29,319 nt of DNA from a virus (IMGVR_UViG_3300020200_000129:1-29319), one strand, 5' to 3'. Shown: positions 19,470 to 28,692, counted from the stretch's first letter. Translations and numbers: made by a program. Notes: generated from the sequence alone by a model not told the origin.

Positions 19470-20369
19470 ATGACAACAATAGCAACACAACTAGCCACAA
19501 AACTTGTTAACGAAACTCCAAGCAACCTTTACCTTGATGTGGAACACATTGACAATGATTTAATTTTTATAACATATCGTTACAAAAACGAATCGCTTCA
19601 AAGCGTTAGTCTAACTGATGTAATGTATAGAGATACAACAAAGCCAACAAAGGTTGAAAAAATAAAAGGTGAGTTGATTGCAAGGTTGGCAACTTCGTCA
19701 GGGCAAGCAGATAAAGCAAAAGGTTCATGCAATGGTTCATATGTTGTTGAATATGTTGTTGTAGATCCTCCCGGTGGTGGCTGGGGCAGACTTCTTTATT
19801 ACGTTGCAATGCACTTTGCTAAAGATAAAGGTTTGATAGCTGACAGAATCAAAAGTTCTGGTGATGCTGTTGCAACATGGAACAAGCTTTGGAATGATCC
19901 CGAGATTAACAAAACCAAGCAGCTTGACGATGTATACGATCCAAAAACACCTACAAGAAGTGATGATTGCAACTTGGCTTCTTCTGGTGTTTACAATGAA
20001 AAAGAAGATGACAAAAATCTTGAAAGAAAAGAATATTCAAGAGAATCTCATAAATGGAATCCTCTTCTTAGAGGCAAGAAGCCTGATGCAAACGAACAAG
20101 ATGATGAAGAATACGACAAAGATCCTGTTGCGGCAAAGGAAAGAGCTGACAAGTATAAACTAGAAAAAGCTAGCAAAGTTAACTACACATACATTGCAGA
20201 CTCAAAAGAAGCAATCAACATTCTAAGTAACGCTGGCAGAATAGCTTACGATGGTAAATTTCCACAAAAACCATCAGCAACTTTAGCTTCTGTTACTGCT
20301 CGTCCCGATGTTCCTAGACCACTAGAAGAAAACCATGTGTTTCTTTATGGCATCTTGTTTGGAGATTAA
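19470..20369 (+). CDS. GNAT-like acetyltransferase in the neck region
   Basis: A 299-residue protein whose first 150 residues look like a GNAT fold: strands up to YVVEYVVVDPPGGGWGRLL (near 91-109), where the Gly-rich loop would hold the acetyl-CoA pyrophosphate, then the helix YYVAMHFAKDKGLI and RIKSSGDAVATWNKLW. I recall similar proteins within virion gene clusters of marine T4-like phages. The second half is charged (KEDDKNLERKEYSRES and an Asp/Glu-rich run) with a C-terminal block ending LYGILFGD. The acceptor substrate is unknown; it might modify a virion or host protein. Its stop codon is the only interruption between this frame and the next gene, which is in the same frame. Confidence 0.6.
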   Translation: MTTIATQLATKLVNETPSNLYLDVEHIDNDLIFITYRYKNESLQSVSLTDVMYRDTTKPTKVEKIKGELIARLATSSGQADKAKGSCNGSYVVEYVVVDPPGGGWGRLLYYVAMHFAKDKGLIADRIKSSGDAVATWNKLWNDPEINKTKQLDDVYDPKTPTRSDDCNLASSGVYNEKEDDKNLERKEYSRESHKWNPLLRGKKPDANEQDDEEYDKDPVAAKERADKYKLEKASKVNYTYIADSKEAINILSNAGRIAYDGKFPQKPSATLASVTARPDVPRPLEENHVFLYGILFGD

Positions 20370-20396
20370 ATAAACAAAGAAAAGGCGGGTAGCTAT

Positions 20397-21116
20397 ATTT
20401 CTAGGCTTTTTATCGGTTTAAGAGAAGTACAGTTCATAAACGACTTAACGAAGGAGTTTATAAAGGATGTTGCAGGTCAAACAATAAACTATTTTCCTGT
20501 GTCTTCCATTAAAAGTTCTGTTCACAAGATATACAACGAGTCTGTGCAAAAGATTTTTGAGAATCCTATATCGATTCCTGCTCTTGTAGGAATCCCAGAA
20601 TACTCAAGCAAAACAACAAACTTTGGACCAGACATTGAAGCCAAGATCGAAGTGTTGGTTCAATACAAAGATTTACAAGACAAAGGTATTGTGTTAAGCG
20701 AAGGCGATTTCTTTTCTTATGATGATATCTTGTACGAGGTTCTTACTGTTGTGAATGCTGGCAAGAATATCTTTGGTTTGGCTGAATATAACACTGCATG
20801 GAAGATTACAGCACGCAGCGCAAGACTTAATCAAATCGACGTACCAAACCTTCCAAATCCAAGTCTTGCTCCAGAAGACATTCAAACTGTTTTTGAACAA
20901 CAACGTGGTTTACCATTAACAGATGATGGCAAGCAAACAGGAGATGTTCGTGAGATGAGAGAGCGTCTTGGACACGACATGGCTCCTATTGCTCTTGGTA
21001 CCGGTCAACGCAAAGTTGAACCAAACGTAGGAGAAGAAGGTGATTTTATTGAAGGTAAAACACCAAGCTTTAACAACGATCCATTGCCTGCTAAAAAAGG
21101 AATATATGATGAATGA
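20397..21116 (+). CDS. Virion neck/tail-completion protein (gp14-like position) with no standard start codon
   Basis: Structural protein of about 239 residues. The first conventional start in frame is GTG at 20499 (205 residues), but the frame is open from 20370 and clearly coding upstream of it: LREVQFINDLTKEFIKDVAG, then QTINYFPVSSIKSSVHKIYN, which continues into the FENPISIPALV and SEGDFFSYDDILYEV blocks typical of this family. No ATG, GTG or TTG lies in frame between the TAA at 20367 and 20499. ATT at 20397 with AAGG about eleven bases upstream is my preferred candidate; ATC 20412 and ATA 20436 are alternatives, as is stop readthrough from the preceding gene. The gp14-like label is by position. 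Confidence 0.7.
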   Translation: MSRLFIGLREVQFINDLTKEFIKDVAGQTINYFPVSSIKSSVHKIYNESVQKIFENPISIPALVGIPEYSSKTTNFGPDIEAKIEVLVQYKDLQDKGIVLSEGDFFSYDDILYEVLTVVNAGKNIFGLAEYNTAWKITARSARLNQIDVPNLPNPSLAPEDIQTVFEQQRGLPLTDDGKQTGDVREMRERLGHDMAPIALGTGQRKVEPNVGEEGDFIEGKTPSFNNDPLPAKKGIYDE

Positions 21117-21135
21117 TGTTGTCTAGTTATACAGC

Positions 21136-22344
21136 ATGACAACACGTTTTAATGTTCCTTATTTAGAAGGCAAAGAACAGCTAGATACTGGCTACGATCT
21201 TCAAAACAATGATCCTTCTACGTTTTATATACCTTCTTGTGGTATAGAAGATGTAGATGCAGCAATGCATTCATTGTTTGATAAAGATATTCCATTTCGA
21301 ACATATCAAATCAACACAAGCTACGAAAAAGAAATCAATCTCAAGAAACCTTTTGTGATCTTAGCAACAGGTGAAAGATTCGCTCTTGCAAAGCGTTTAA
21401 AGCCTTTTAGAGACAGGAACGGAGTTCTGCTGCTCCCAGCTATATCAATCCGTAGAACGACGATTGAACAGGCTTCTGGTGACACTTTTGTTGGTGAGCT
21501 AACAATCAAACGTAGATTGGATGAATCTGATAAAGATTATCAGTCATTGATTAATCGATTGCTTTTAAAGAATGTACCAAATCCTCCAGACACCTTGAGA
21601 GGAAATAAAGGTGAAAACGAAAACGATCCATCTGTACGTGAAGGAATGCTGTTAGATGATAGAACAAAACGCTTAAGAGCCGATCACATATACGAGATTA
21701 TTGCAATACCTTTTCCTCAGTTTTTTACGGTGACGTATGAAGTTGTGTTTTGGACCAACTATACACAACACATGAACTATATTTTGGAAACGATGTTGGC
21801 TAGCCAGATTGTTCCCGGCAAAGGTTTTTACTTAAAGTCTGAAAAAGGTTATTGGTTTTCTGCAACTGTTGACAGTGGATTAACAGCTCAAGATAACTTT
21901 GATGATATTACCGATCAAGAACGTTTGATTAAGTACAGTTGCAACATAAGTGTAAGAGGTTATTTGCTGGCACCAAACGCTCCCGGCCAAAGAGTTCCAT
22001 TTAAGCGTTATCTTTCAAACGTCAACATATCATTTGAAACATATGTTGCTGAAGGAAACGTGCTGCAACAACCTGATATCGATAGATACAACGAAACCAA
22101 AAACGATTTTACAAAAGAAAATCCTTTTATTCTAACTGATATTGAGCAAGATCCAGCAACCAAACAAAAGCCAACCGATCAAGAAAAACTTGTTTTTGAG
22201 CGAACTTATCGTGATCCAAACAATCAAAACATCAAGCAAACAAAGTATGTAAAGCAGATGGCTAACAATCAAAAGCAAGGTGAGACTATATATACCGCTT
22301 CTGATCAACAAGCTTTGTTTGATTTCTTTGTTGACAATAAATGA
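21136..22344 (+). CDS. Tail completion / sheath stabiliser protein (gp15-like position)
   Basis: A 402-residue virion protein. The N-terminus (MTTRFNVPYLEGKEQLDTG) fits a family that lies next to the sheath in T4-like phages. Conserved blocks: ILATGERFALAKRLKPFRD, LLLPAISIRRTTIEQ, FTVTYEVVFWTNYTQHMNYI, GKGFYLKSEKGYWFSAT and DQERLIKYSCNISVRGYLLA. The last 100 residues are hydrophilic. Position between a neck protein and the sheath fits T4 gp15, which caps the tail and stabilises the sheath, but gp15 is only 272 residues and I call it by context. No ribosome-binding site is seen; CTAGTTATA starts 13 bases before the ATG. Confidence 0.7.
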   Translation: MTTRFNVPYLEGKEQLDTGYDLQNNDPSTFYIPSCGIEDVDAAMHSLFDKDIPFRTYQINTSYEKEINLKKPFVILATGERFALAKRLKPFRDRNGVLLLPAISIRRTTIEQASGDTFVGELTIKRRLDESDKDYQSLINRLLLKNVPNPPDTLRGNKGENENDPSVREGMLLDDRTKRLRADHIYEIIAIPFPQFFTVTYEVVFWTNYTQHMNYILETMLASQIVPGKGFYLKSEKGYWFSATVDSGLTAQDNFDDITDQERLIKYSCNISVRGYLLAPNAPGQRVPFKRYLSNVNISFETYVAEGNVLQQPDIDRYNETKNDFTKENPFILTDIEQDPATKQKPTDQEKLVFERTYRDPNNQNIKQTKYVKQMANNQKQGETIYTASDQQALFDFFVDNK

Positions 22345-22369
22345 ACATAGGCAAACAGGTTTTCTGTAT

Positions 22370-22377
22370 CTATTTAT
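22370..22377 (+). promoter_or_regulatory. CTATTTAT box upstream of the first sheath
   Basis: Exact CTATTTAT 46 bases before the sheath ATG and after the stop of the preceding gene. One of the recurring boxes. Confidence 0.4.
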
Positions 22378-22415
22378 GCCGTAGAACTTTCACAACCGTA
22401 AAGTGAGGAAACATT

Positions 22416-25400
22416 ATGCCAGAAATAGTATTAAAAGCACCGAACTACTTTGACCGTGAGTTTGATTTAACCGAACGCACTATTCCTGTAGGTGGTACTC
22501 CTACAACCGTTATTGGTGGCGCAGAAAAAGGTCCAGCCTTCGTACCTGTAACTCTTGGAAGTTACACTGACTTTGCAAACAAGTTTGGTAACGTAAATCC
22601 AAAATTTGCTGGAATGTATGGGGTAAAAGCATTTTTGGATGCAAAAGGAAGCGAACTTGCTTCAGTTAACTATATTCGTGTTCTTGGAGGCGGGGCTAAC
22701 AGTAGCTCGGTCGATATATCAACAACAGAAACAGAAGGCACTGTAACAAATGCTGGTATGCGAGTTGTTGGCAATGGCACAACATTCGCTTCCGGGGCTC
22801 TTCAAGGCCGTGTACAATTTCTTGTCGGCAAACACTTTGTACAACCAAATGAAGTGTTTGGTATGCCAGACTTCACCAATAACTCTAGCTATACAGTTAG
22901 TGGTTTTACACCAGACAACGACACAGTAAATCTTGTTCGTGCGGTGTTGTTTACTACCCCAGACTCACGTTTCTTGGTATTAAGTGGCGCAGTAGACTCT
23001 GGTGGTGTTTATAGCAACACACTAGCTACTGCTGGTGGTGGTACAAACGAAGCTGCACAAGTAGGTACAGAAGGACCAATGGCTGGTCTATTCAAACTTG
23101 TTTTGTCATGTTCAGCAGGCTCTAGCTTTGCATCTGATGACAGCGTAGCTGGTCTTAAGATTTTCTCTGCTTCTTTAGATCCAACCTCAACACAATATGT
23201 TGGCAAAATCCTTAATACCAACCCAGAAGATTTTGCATCAAAGAAGCATCTTCTTTATCTAGATTGTTCTGTTGACTCAGAGGTTGCAACACTATCGTCA
23301 AGCAACTCTGTTGTAACAGTTGCAATTCTTTCTGGTTCAAGCAACACAAACAGTTTAAGTCACACCTTTGGTGAAGCATTTGGTTATTTCAACACACGCT
23401 ACACCGCACCGAAAACACCATTCTTTATCTCGCAACCTTTTGGTGGAATTGAATATGATCTTTTCTACGTAGAAAGTCGTGACGATGGTGAATATGCTAA
23501 CTCCAAATACAAGGTAAGCATTTCAAACCTACAAGCTTCGACTAATCCAGCTGTCAAGTATGGTTCATTTACACTCTCTATTAGAGCGTTTAACGATACC
23601 GATGCAGAACCACAAATCCTAGAACAGTTTAACAATCTTTCCCTTGATCCAAACAGTGCAAACTATGTGGTTAGAGCAATAGGTGATAAACGCACAAAGT
23701 TTAACTTTGATGAAATTGATTCAGATGACCGTGGTCTTATTATTCTTGGCAAGTATGGTAACCGCAGCAAATTTATTCGTGTTGTTCCAAGCTCACAACT
23801 AGAAAGCGATGAAGTGCCAGAACTAGCTCTTCCATTCGGTTTCCGTGGTCACAAAATGCTTCTTACCAACGTTGGTTTAACTGACCAAGTTGGTACAGTA
23901 GCACCAACTCTATCACGCATCACAGGTGTTTCTTCCAGTACTGTTGGTGGTGGCGCTCTTCTGTCAGGCTCTATTGTTCCTCCAGTGCCATTTCGTTTTA
24001 CCATTACACGCAACCCACTTGCAAACACTGGTACAACCTTCGGTGCTCCCGGCACACAAACAGTGCTTGATGGCCGCCTATATTGGGGTGTTAAGTTCGA
24101 ACGCAACAACAATAACGTTCTAAATACAAACGTTAATGCTGAGATTAATCCAATCGTTGAAAACTTTGCCAAATTTTCTGGTATTGAAAAACAAGAAGTA
24201 CTAACCACAGGTTCCGCTTCTGACATTCTTAACGATAACAAGTTCTCTCTTGCAAGAGTTGCTTTGAATGTAACCTCAATGGCAACAGTTGCCTCAACAG
24301 ATGTGCCAACTCTAATGAAGTCAGCTGCATATCTTCGTAATGCTGCAATCGATCCAGCAACATATGCTGCAACAAACTTTAGCAACCGTTTAACTTTTGC
24401 ATCGCTATTAAACAGTGGCAGTGCAGTACAGTTCAACAACTTCTCAAACTATGCTAAGTTTACCACATTCATGCAAGGTGGCTGGGACGGCGTAAACATC
24501 TTCGACAAGCAAGCTGCTAGATTCGCTGACCAATCAACTTCTACCGAAGCTGGTACAAGTGGTATTTATGGTCTTGCAAATTCAAGTTATGTTTCTCCCG
24601 GCGCTCCAACAGCAACAAACTACACAGGTGTAGGTTCTGCAAATCAAAACGTTGTTGCATATCGTACAGCTCTTGATATTGCAACCAACCCAAACATTGC
24701 AAACAACAATATTCTTGTGGCTCCCGGCCAACGTGATCCACTAGTAACAAACTACGCTCTAGAGAAAAACCTAGCATACGGCTTGAGTTTCTATCTTTTG
24801 GATATTCAACCATATGACAAAGATAGCGTTCGTATTTTTGATGGTGAATCAAACAAGTTTATCTCTGTCGGTAAAACAACAAACGCATTCATTAATCGTT
24901 CACTAGATAACAATGCTGGAGCTGCTTACTTCCCAAATATCGTTATCGACGACACAGTAAACACTCGCCGTGTGCAACTCCCAGCTTCTATCGCTGCGGT
25001 TTCTGCACTAAGCTACAACGACCGTGTTAAGTTCCCATGGTTTGCTCCAGCAGGGTTTGATCGTGGTTCTCTAAACTTTGTGCTTCTAACATCTATTAGA
25101 ATCAACCAAACAGATCGTAACACACTTTATGATGCCAACATTAACCCAATCGTGAAGTTCCCCGGTGCCAACTACGTGTTCTTCTCACAAAATACTCTGC
25201 AACAAGCTGAGAGTGCTTTGGAATCAATCAACGTTAAACGCATGGTTCTCGAAATCAAGCGTCAAATTGTTGCAATCGGCAATCGCTTGATCTTTGAACA
25301 AAACACTCCAGCACTTCGTACACGCTTCGTTACAGAATCTTCTTTGGTACTTGCAACTGTTCAACTTCAACAAGGTATCGAACAGTTTGCAATAATCTGT

Positions 25401-25535
25401 GATGATCGCAATAACTCACCAGAAGATGTAAATAGCAACCGTATGAATGCTCAAATCAGAGTGCTTCCAACAAGAGCAATTGAATATGTTGTTATGGACT
25501 TCGTTGTTCTACCCAGTGGAACAGGGATTTTGTGA
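22416..25535 (+). CDS. 18: Tail sheath protein, first paralogue (gp18-like)
   Basis: Contractile tail sheath subunit, 1039 residues against 659 in T4. The N-terminus (FDREFDLTERTIPVGGTP, then VIGGAEKGPAFVPVTLGS) matches the sheath N-terminal arm and first domain. The C-terminal domain is typical: PWFAPAGFDRGSLNFV, an INQTDRNTLYDANINPIV segment, NVKRMVLEIKRQIVAIGNRL, and IRVLPTRAIEYVVMDFVV at the very end. The middle (about 100-700) holds Ser/Thr/Gly-rich inserted domains that explain the extra length. GAGGA precedes the ATG. It is followed by its own terminator, so its level can differ from that of the second sheath. Confidence 0.92.
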   Translation: MPEIVLKAPNYFDREFDLTERTIPVGGTPTTVIGGAEKGPAFVPVTLGSYTDFANKFGNVNPKFAGMYGVKAFLDAKGSELASVNYIRVLGGGANSSSVDISTTETEGTVTNAGMRVVGNGTTFASGALQGRVQFLVGKHFVQPNEVFGMPDFTNNSSYTVSGFTPDNDTVNLVRAVLFTTPDSRFLVLSGAVDSGGVYSNTLATAGGGTNEAAQVGTEGPMAGLFKLVLSCSAGSSFASDDSVAGLKIFSASLDPTSTQYVGKILNTNPEDFASKKHLLYLDCSVDSEVATLSSSNSVVTVAILSGSSNTNSLSHTFGEAFGYFNTRYTAPKTPFFISQPFGGIEYDLFYVESRDDGEYANSKYKVSISNLQASTNPAVKYGSFTLSIRAFNDTDAEPQILEQFNNLSLDPNSANYVVRAIGDKRTKFNFDEIDSDDRGLIILGKYGNRSKFIRVVPSSQLESDEVPELALPFGFRGHKMLLTNVGLTDQVGTVAPTLSRITGVSSSTVGGGALLSGSIVPPVPFRFTITRNPLANTGTTFGAPGTQTVLDGRLYWGVKFERNNNNVLNTNVNAEINPIVENFAKFSGIEKQEVLTTGSASDILNDNKFSLARVALNVTSMATVASTDVPTLMKSAAYLRNAAIDPATYAATNFSNRLTFASLLNSGSAVQFNNFSNYAKFTTFMQGGWDGVNIFDKQAARFADQSTSTEAGTSGIYGLANSSYVSPGAPTATNYTGVGSANQNVVAYRTALDIATNPNIANNNILVAPGQRDPLVTNYALEKNLAYGLSFYLLDIQPYDKDSVRIFDGESNKFISVGKTTNAFINRSLDNNAGAAYFPNIVIDDTVNTRRVQLPASIAAVSALSYNDRVKFPWFAPAGFDRGSLNFVLLTSIRINQTDRNTLYDANINPIVKFPGANYVFFSQNTLQQAESALESINVKRMVLEIKRQIVAIGNRLIFEQNTPALRTRFVTESSLVLATVQLQQGIEQFAIICDDRNNSPEDVNSNRMNAQIRVLPTRAIEYVVMDFVVLPSGTGIL

Positions 25536-25577
25536 CATTTTAATCCTTAATCGAATATAAAAGTATATTTGCTGAAC

Positions 25578-25613
25578 AAAAAAACTGCTGCTGAAAGGTA
25601 GCAGTTTTTTTTT
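25578..25613 (+). terminator. Intrinsic terminator after the first sheath
   Basis: ACTGCT (25584-25589) pairs with AGCAGT (25600-25605) around a ten-base loop, extended by facing A and T runs, with nine Ts on the 3' side. It lies 43 bases after the sheath stop. Confidence 0.85.
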
Positions 25614-25619
25614 ATTCTT

Positions 25620-25628
25620 CTATTTATC
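25620..25628 (+). promoter_or_regulatory. CTATTTATC box upstream of the second sheath
   Basis: Same nine bases as at 3838-3846, placed between the sheath terminator and the second sheath gene, 37 bases before the ATG. Because a terminator lies just upstream, a promoter is needed here; this is the best candidate. Confidence 0.5.
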
Positions 25629-25656
25629 GATAACGTTTGATATACGGAGATAAAAC

Positions 25657-28600
25657 ATGGCACTACTAAGCCCCGGCACAGAAGCAAGAGAATTTGATAT
25701 CAGTCAACCAAAAACAGTGTCACCTTCTGGTGTACCTGCAATGGTGATTTCAACAACTGTGAAAGGACCAGCATTTGTACCTACCATGGTTACAACACTA
25801 TCACAATATGTGTCTGTATTTGGTGGAGTAAATGACAACACACCACTAGGAAATCTTTCTGCAAGGGAATGGTTTGGTAACACAGGCGTACCACTCATGC
25901 AAGTAAGAGCTCTTGGTGTCGGACAAGGTTTAGAACGAAATGCTAACGGAACCGTGACAGATGCAGGGTTTGTTGCTGGTGCTCAACAACCTGTGGAAGC
26001 TAGCGGTGGAGGATTAGGTAATAACCCATATGCAAACGCAACCGGCGTAACTGGTTCCGTGTATATGCTTGGTTGCTTTATGAGCGAATCAGTAGGATCA
26101 ACATATCTTTCTGATGCTGGGTTGCAAGTAAGTACAACAGCTGTACCAATCATTCGTGGTGTTTTGTTTGCTCCATCGGGTGTTGTTCTTCGTTTATCTT
26201 CAGCAGCTGCTCCTTCTGCCGCACCAGCTTCAAGTTTTGCTGCAACAGAATCAAGTTTCTCTGGTGCGTTTACTGGTTCAGTTGAACTAGCTTCTGGACA
26301 ACAAAGCTTTGTAGTACTTCTTAACGGTCACAAGGGAACAGATATACGCTATCCAAACGTAATCACAGCAAGTTTCGATCCACAAGCTGTTAACTATTTC
26401 TACAGTGTATTCAATACCGATCCACTTAAAACACAAGAAGCCGGACACTTGCTGTATGCAAACTTTGATGTTTATTCTGCTCTTGCAGTACCAACCGGTT
26501 CTGGTGTAATCGTAGCTGCTTCTGGTTCTGCATACGGAACAAAACAAAACATTGCGTTCCTTGTTCCTTCTTCTGGTTCAAATGCAACTCACACATCAAA
26601 TGTCGGTTCAAGCATTACACCAAACTTTGAAGGCTTCGAAGATCGATATGGTCATTCGTTCTCTCCTTGGGTTATCTCTCAAGGATTTGGTGGAGTACCA
26701 CAAAACTTGTTCAAGTTCTATCATCTTTCAGATGGTGAAGCAAGCAATGGTGATGTAAAAATCACTATAATCAATATTCAACCAGGAACAGGAACACAAC
26801 CATATGGTGTGTTTACAGTGCTCGTTAAAGCAATGAATGCGTTGGATAGTGATGGTGCTTTGGAAGCCTTTACAAACTGCTCGCTCGATCCAACGTCACC
26901 AAACTATATTGCAAGAAAAATCGGTAACACAAACACCTTCTTTAACTTTGACACAGATGTTGCTTCACAAAAAGTAACAACTGATGGATCATATACAAAC
27001 AACTCACGTTATGTTCGTGTTGAAGTGGCTGATGCAGTTGATGCAGGTGAAATCGATCCATCAGCAATCCCATTCGGTTTTCGTGGACCGCAACATCTTG
27101 TAACCCAAGGTTCAAGCTCGCTCTACAACATCAAACAAGGCGATTTACTAGCCCCAGCTTATCCATATTACTCAAGTCTTGCTGGTGGTTCTGGTGGTGG
27201 AGTACCTCTTTATAATGCATCACAACCACCTGTTCCAATGCGTTTAAACCTTAAGAAACTTGCAGCTTCTTCTGGTGTTGATACAAATCTTTGCTGGGGC
27301 GTGCAGTTCCAAAACGTAACAAGCGTTAGCGATCCAAACGGTAGCTCAATCTTCAACCCAAGCTTGCTTGGATACAGCAGATATTTTCCAAACCTTACTG
27401 GTTCAACAAATGTACAACCAGCAGTATTCGATAATGCTGGAGCAGCAACAACCACAGCAAACGGCATCATTGACTCCGATCTTTTCAACAAAAACCTTTT
27501 CTCTCTAGAAAAAGTTAAGATTGTCACGGGTTCTGGTGATCGTCCAAACACAAGTGCAACAGCACTACTAAGCTGGAGTTATGTGCGTGGTGGTGGTATC
27601 GCAGCTGACGAAGCAACAAAAACAAGAGCGTTGTCAGTTAATGACCTTGTAGAAAATGCTGCTTTGCAAAAACTTGCCAAGTTTAGCTTTTATCTAGAAC
27701 GTGGGTTTGATGGTACCAGAATCTTTAACTCAGATGCACGTTACCTTACAAATGCCGCTGTATCACAAGAAATCACACAAACAACTCGTGGCCTAACAAA
27801 TGGTCCAACAGTTAAAAGCTATATAAAAGCAATCGACATTATCTCTGATGTAAATGATGTAAGCATTCAACTTCTAACAATCCCCGGTGTTCGTGTTCGT
27901 TACGTAACAGATACAGCAATCAACGCTGTAGAAAACGATAGATTTGACTGTTTCTATATCATGGACCCAGAACAATATGATGTAAATGGTACATCTATCA
28001 CAGGTTCATATGAATCTGTTAACGTTTCACAAACAGCACAAGCTTTCGTTGATCGTGCAGTTAATAGCAGCTTTGCAGCAACTTACTTTCCAGATGTAAA
28101 CATCGTTGGACCAAGTGGAGTCGTTTATGAAAAGATGCCACCTTCTGTTGCAGTTCTTGGTGCATATGCTAAAAACGATACAGTTGGTCAACCATTCAAC
28201 GCCCCAGCAGGCTTTACAAGAGGCACACTATTAAATGTAACAGACTTTGCCGTTGCTCTCAATCAAGCCAACTCTGACACCCTTTATGTGGCAAGACTGA
28301 ACCTTCTACTTTCTAAACAAGGTGTTGGTCCAGTTGTGTGGGGCCAAAAAACTCTACTCAACAAAGACAGTTTGCTTAACAGAGTTAACGTAAGAAGACT
28401 CTTGATCGCAATCCGTCGTGATGTACGTCAAGTAGCAACACGCTTCTTGTTTGAACCAGCACAGCAATCAACACTTGCCGCATTCAATGCTGCGGTTCAA
28501 CCTATCATGGCACGTTACCAAGCTGCGGGCGGCGTAGAAAAATACAAGGTTGTTATTGATGCAACAACTACAACACAAGCAGATCTGGATAACAAAACTC

Positions 28601-28692
28601 TTCGTGGCAAAATTTTTCTAATCCCAACCACATCCCTAGAGTTCTTCACAATCGATTTCTTTGTAACCAATAGAGATAGTTTTGTCGGGTAA
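25657..28692 (+). CDS. Tail sheath protein, second paralogue (gp18-like)
   Basis: A second full-length sheath-type protein, 1011 residues. It shares the whole architecture with the first copy: GVPAMVISTTVKGPAFVPTM near the start, VISQGFGGVPQNLFKFY against FISQPFGGIEYDLFYVE, LDPTSPNYIARKIG against LDPNSANYVVRAIG, IPFGFRGPQ against LPFGFRGHK, NAPAGFTRGTLLNV against FAPAGFDRGSLNFV, and a matching C-terminal strand (FLIPTTSLEFFTIDFFV). The two are clearly diverged, so the duplication is old. Both keep the C-terminal polymerisation domain, so both could build sheath; alternatively one forms a specialised layer or collar. GGAG precedes the ATG. Confidence 0.9.
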   Translation: MALLSPGTEAREFDISQPKTVSPSGVPAMVISTTVKGPAFVPTMVTTLSQYVSVFGGVNDNTPLGNLSAREWFGNTGVPLMQVRALGVGQGLERNANGTVTDAGFVAGAQQPVEASGGGLGNNPYANATGVTGSVYMLGCFMSESVGSTYLSDAGLQVSTTAVPIIRGVLFAPSGVVLRLSSAAAPSAAPASSFAATESSFSGAFTGSVELASGQQSFVVLLNGHKGTDIRYPNVITASFDPQAVNYFYSVFNTDPLKTQEAGHLLYANFDVYSALAVPTGSGVIVAASGSAYGTKQNIAFLVPSSGSNATHTSNVGSSITPNFEGFEDRYGHSFSPWVISQGFGGVPQNLFKFYHLSDGEASNGDVKITIINIQPGTGTQPYGVFTVLVKAMNALDSDGALEAFTNCSLDPTSPNYIARKIGNTNTFFNFDTDVASQKVTTDGSYTNNSRYVRVEVADAVDAGEIDPSAIPFGFRGPQHLVTQGSSSLYNIKQGDLLAPAYPYYSSLAGGSGGGVPLYNASQPPVPMRLNLKKLAASSGVDTNLCWGVQFQNVTSVSDPNGSSIFNPSLLGYSRYFPNLTGSTNVQPAVFDNAGAATTTANGIIDSDLFNKNLFSLEKVKIVTGSGDRPNTSATALLSWSYVRGGGIAADEATKTRALSVNDLVENAALQKLAKFSFYLERGFDGTRIFNSDARYLTNAAVSQEITQTTRGLTNGPTVKSYIKAIDIISDVNDVSIQLLTIPGVRVRYVTDTAINAVENDRFDCFYIMDPEQYDVNGTSITGSYESVNVSQTAQAFVDRAVNSSFAATYFPDVNIVGPSGVVYEKMPPSVAVLGAYAKNDTVGQPFNAPAGFTRGTLLNVTDFAVALNQANSDTLYVARLNLLLSKQGVGPVVWGQKTLLNKDSLLNRVNVRRLLIAIRRDVRQVATRFLFEPAQQSTLAAFNAAVQPIMARYQAAGGVEKYKVVIDATTTTQADLDNKTLRGKIFLIPTTSLEFFTIDFFVTNRDSFVG

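Noticed and set aside
20451-20487. AAGGAG followed by ATG at 20467 as the start of the neck protein
   Set aside because: The frame from this ATG stops after six codons and is not in frame with the protein. The AAGGAG bases encode Lys-Glu in the conserved upstream segment.
23849-24439. Minus-strand open frame of 196 codons within the first sheath
   Set aside because: The + strand is an unbroken sheath coding sequence with clear family motifs, and the minus frame has no recognisable feature or ribosome-binding site.
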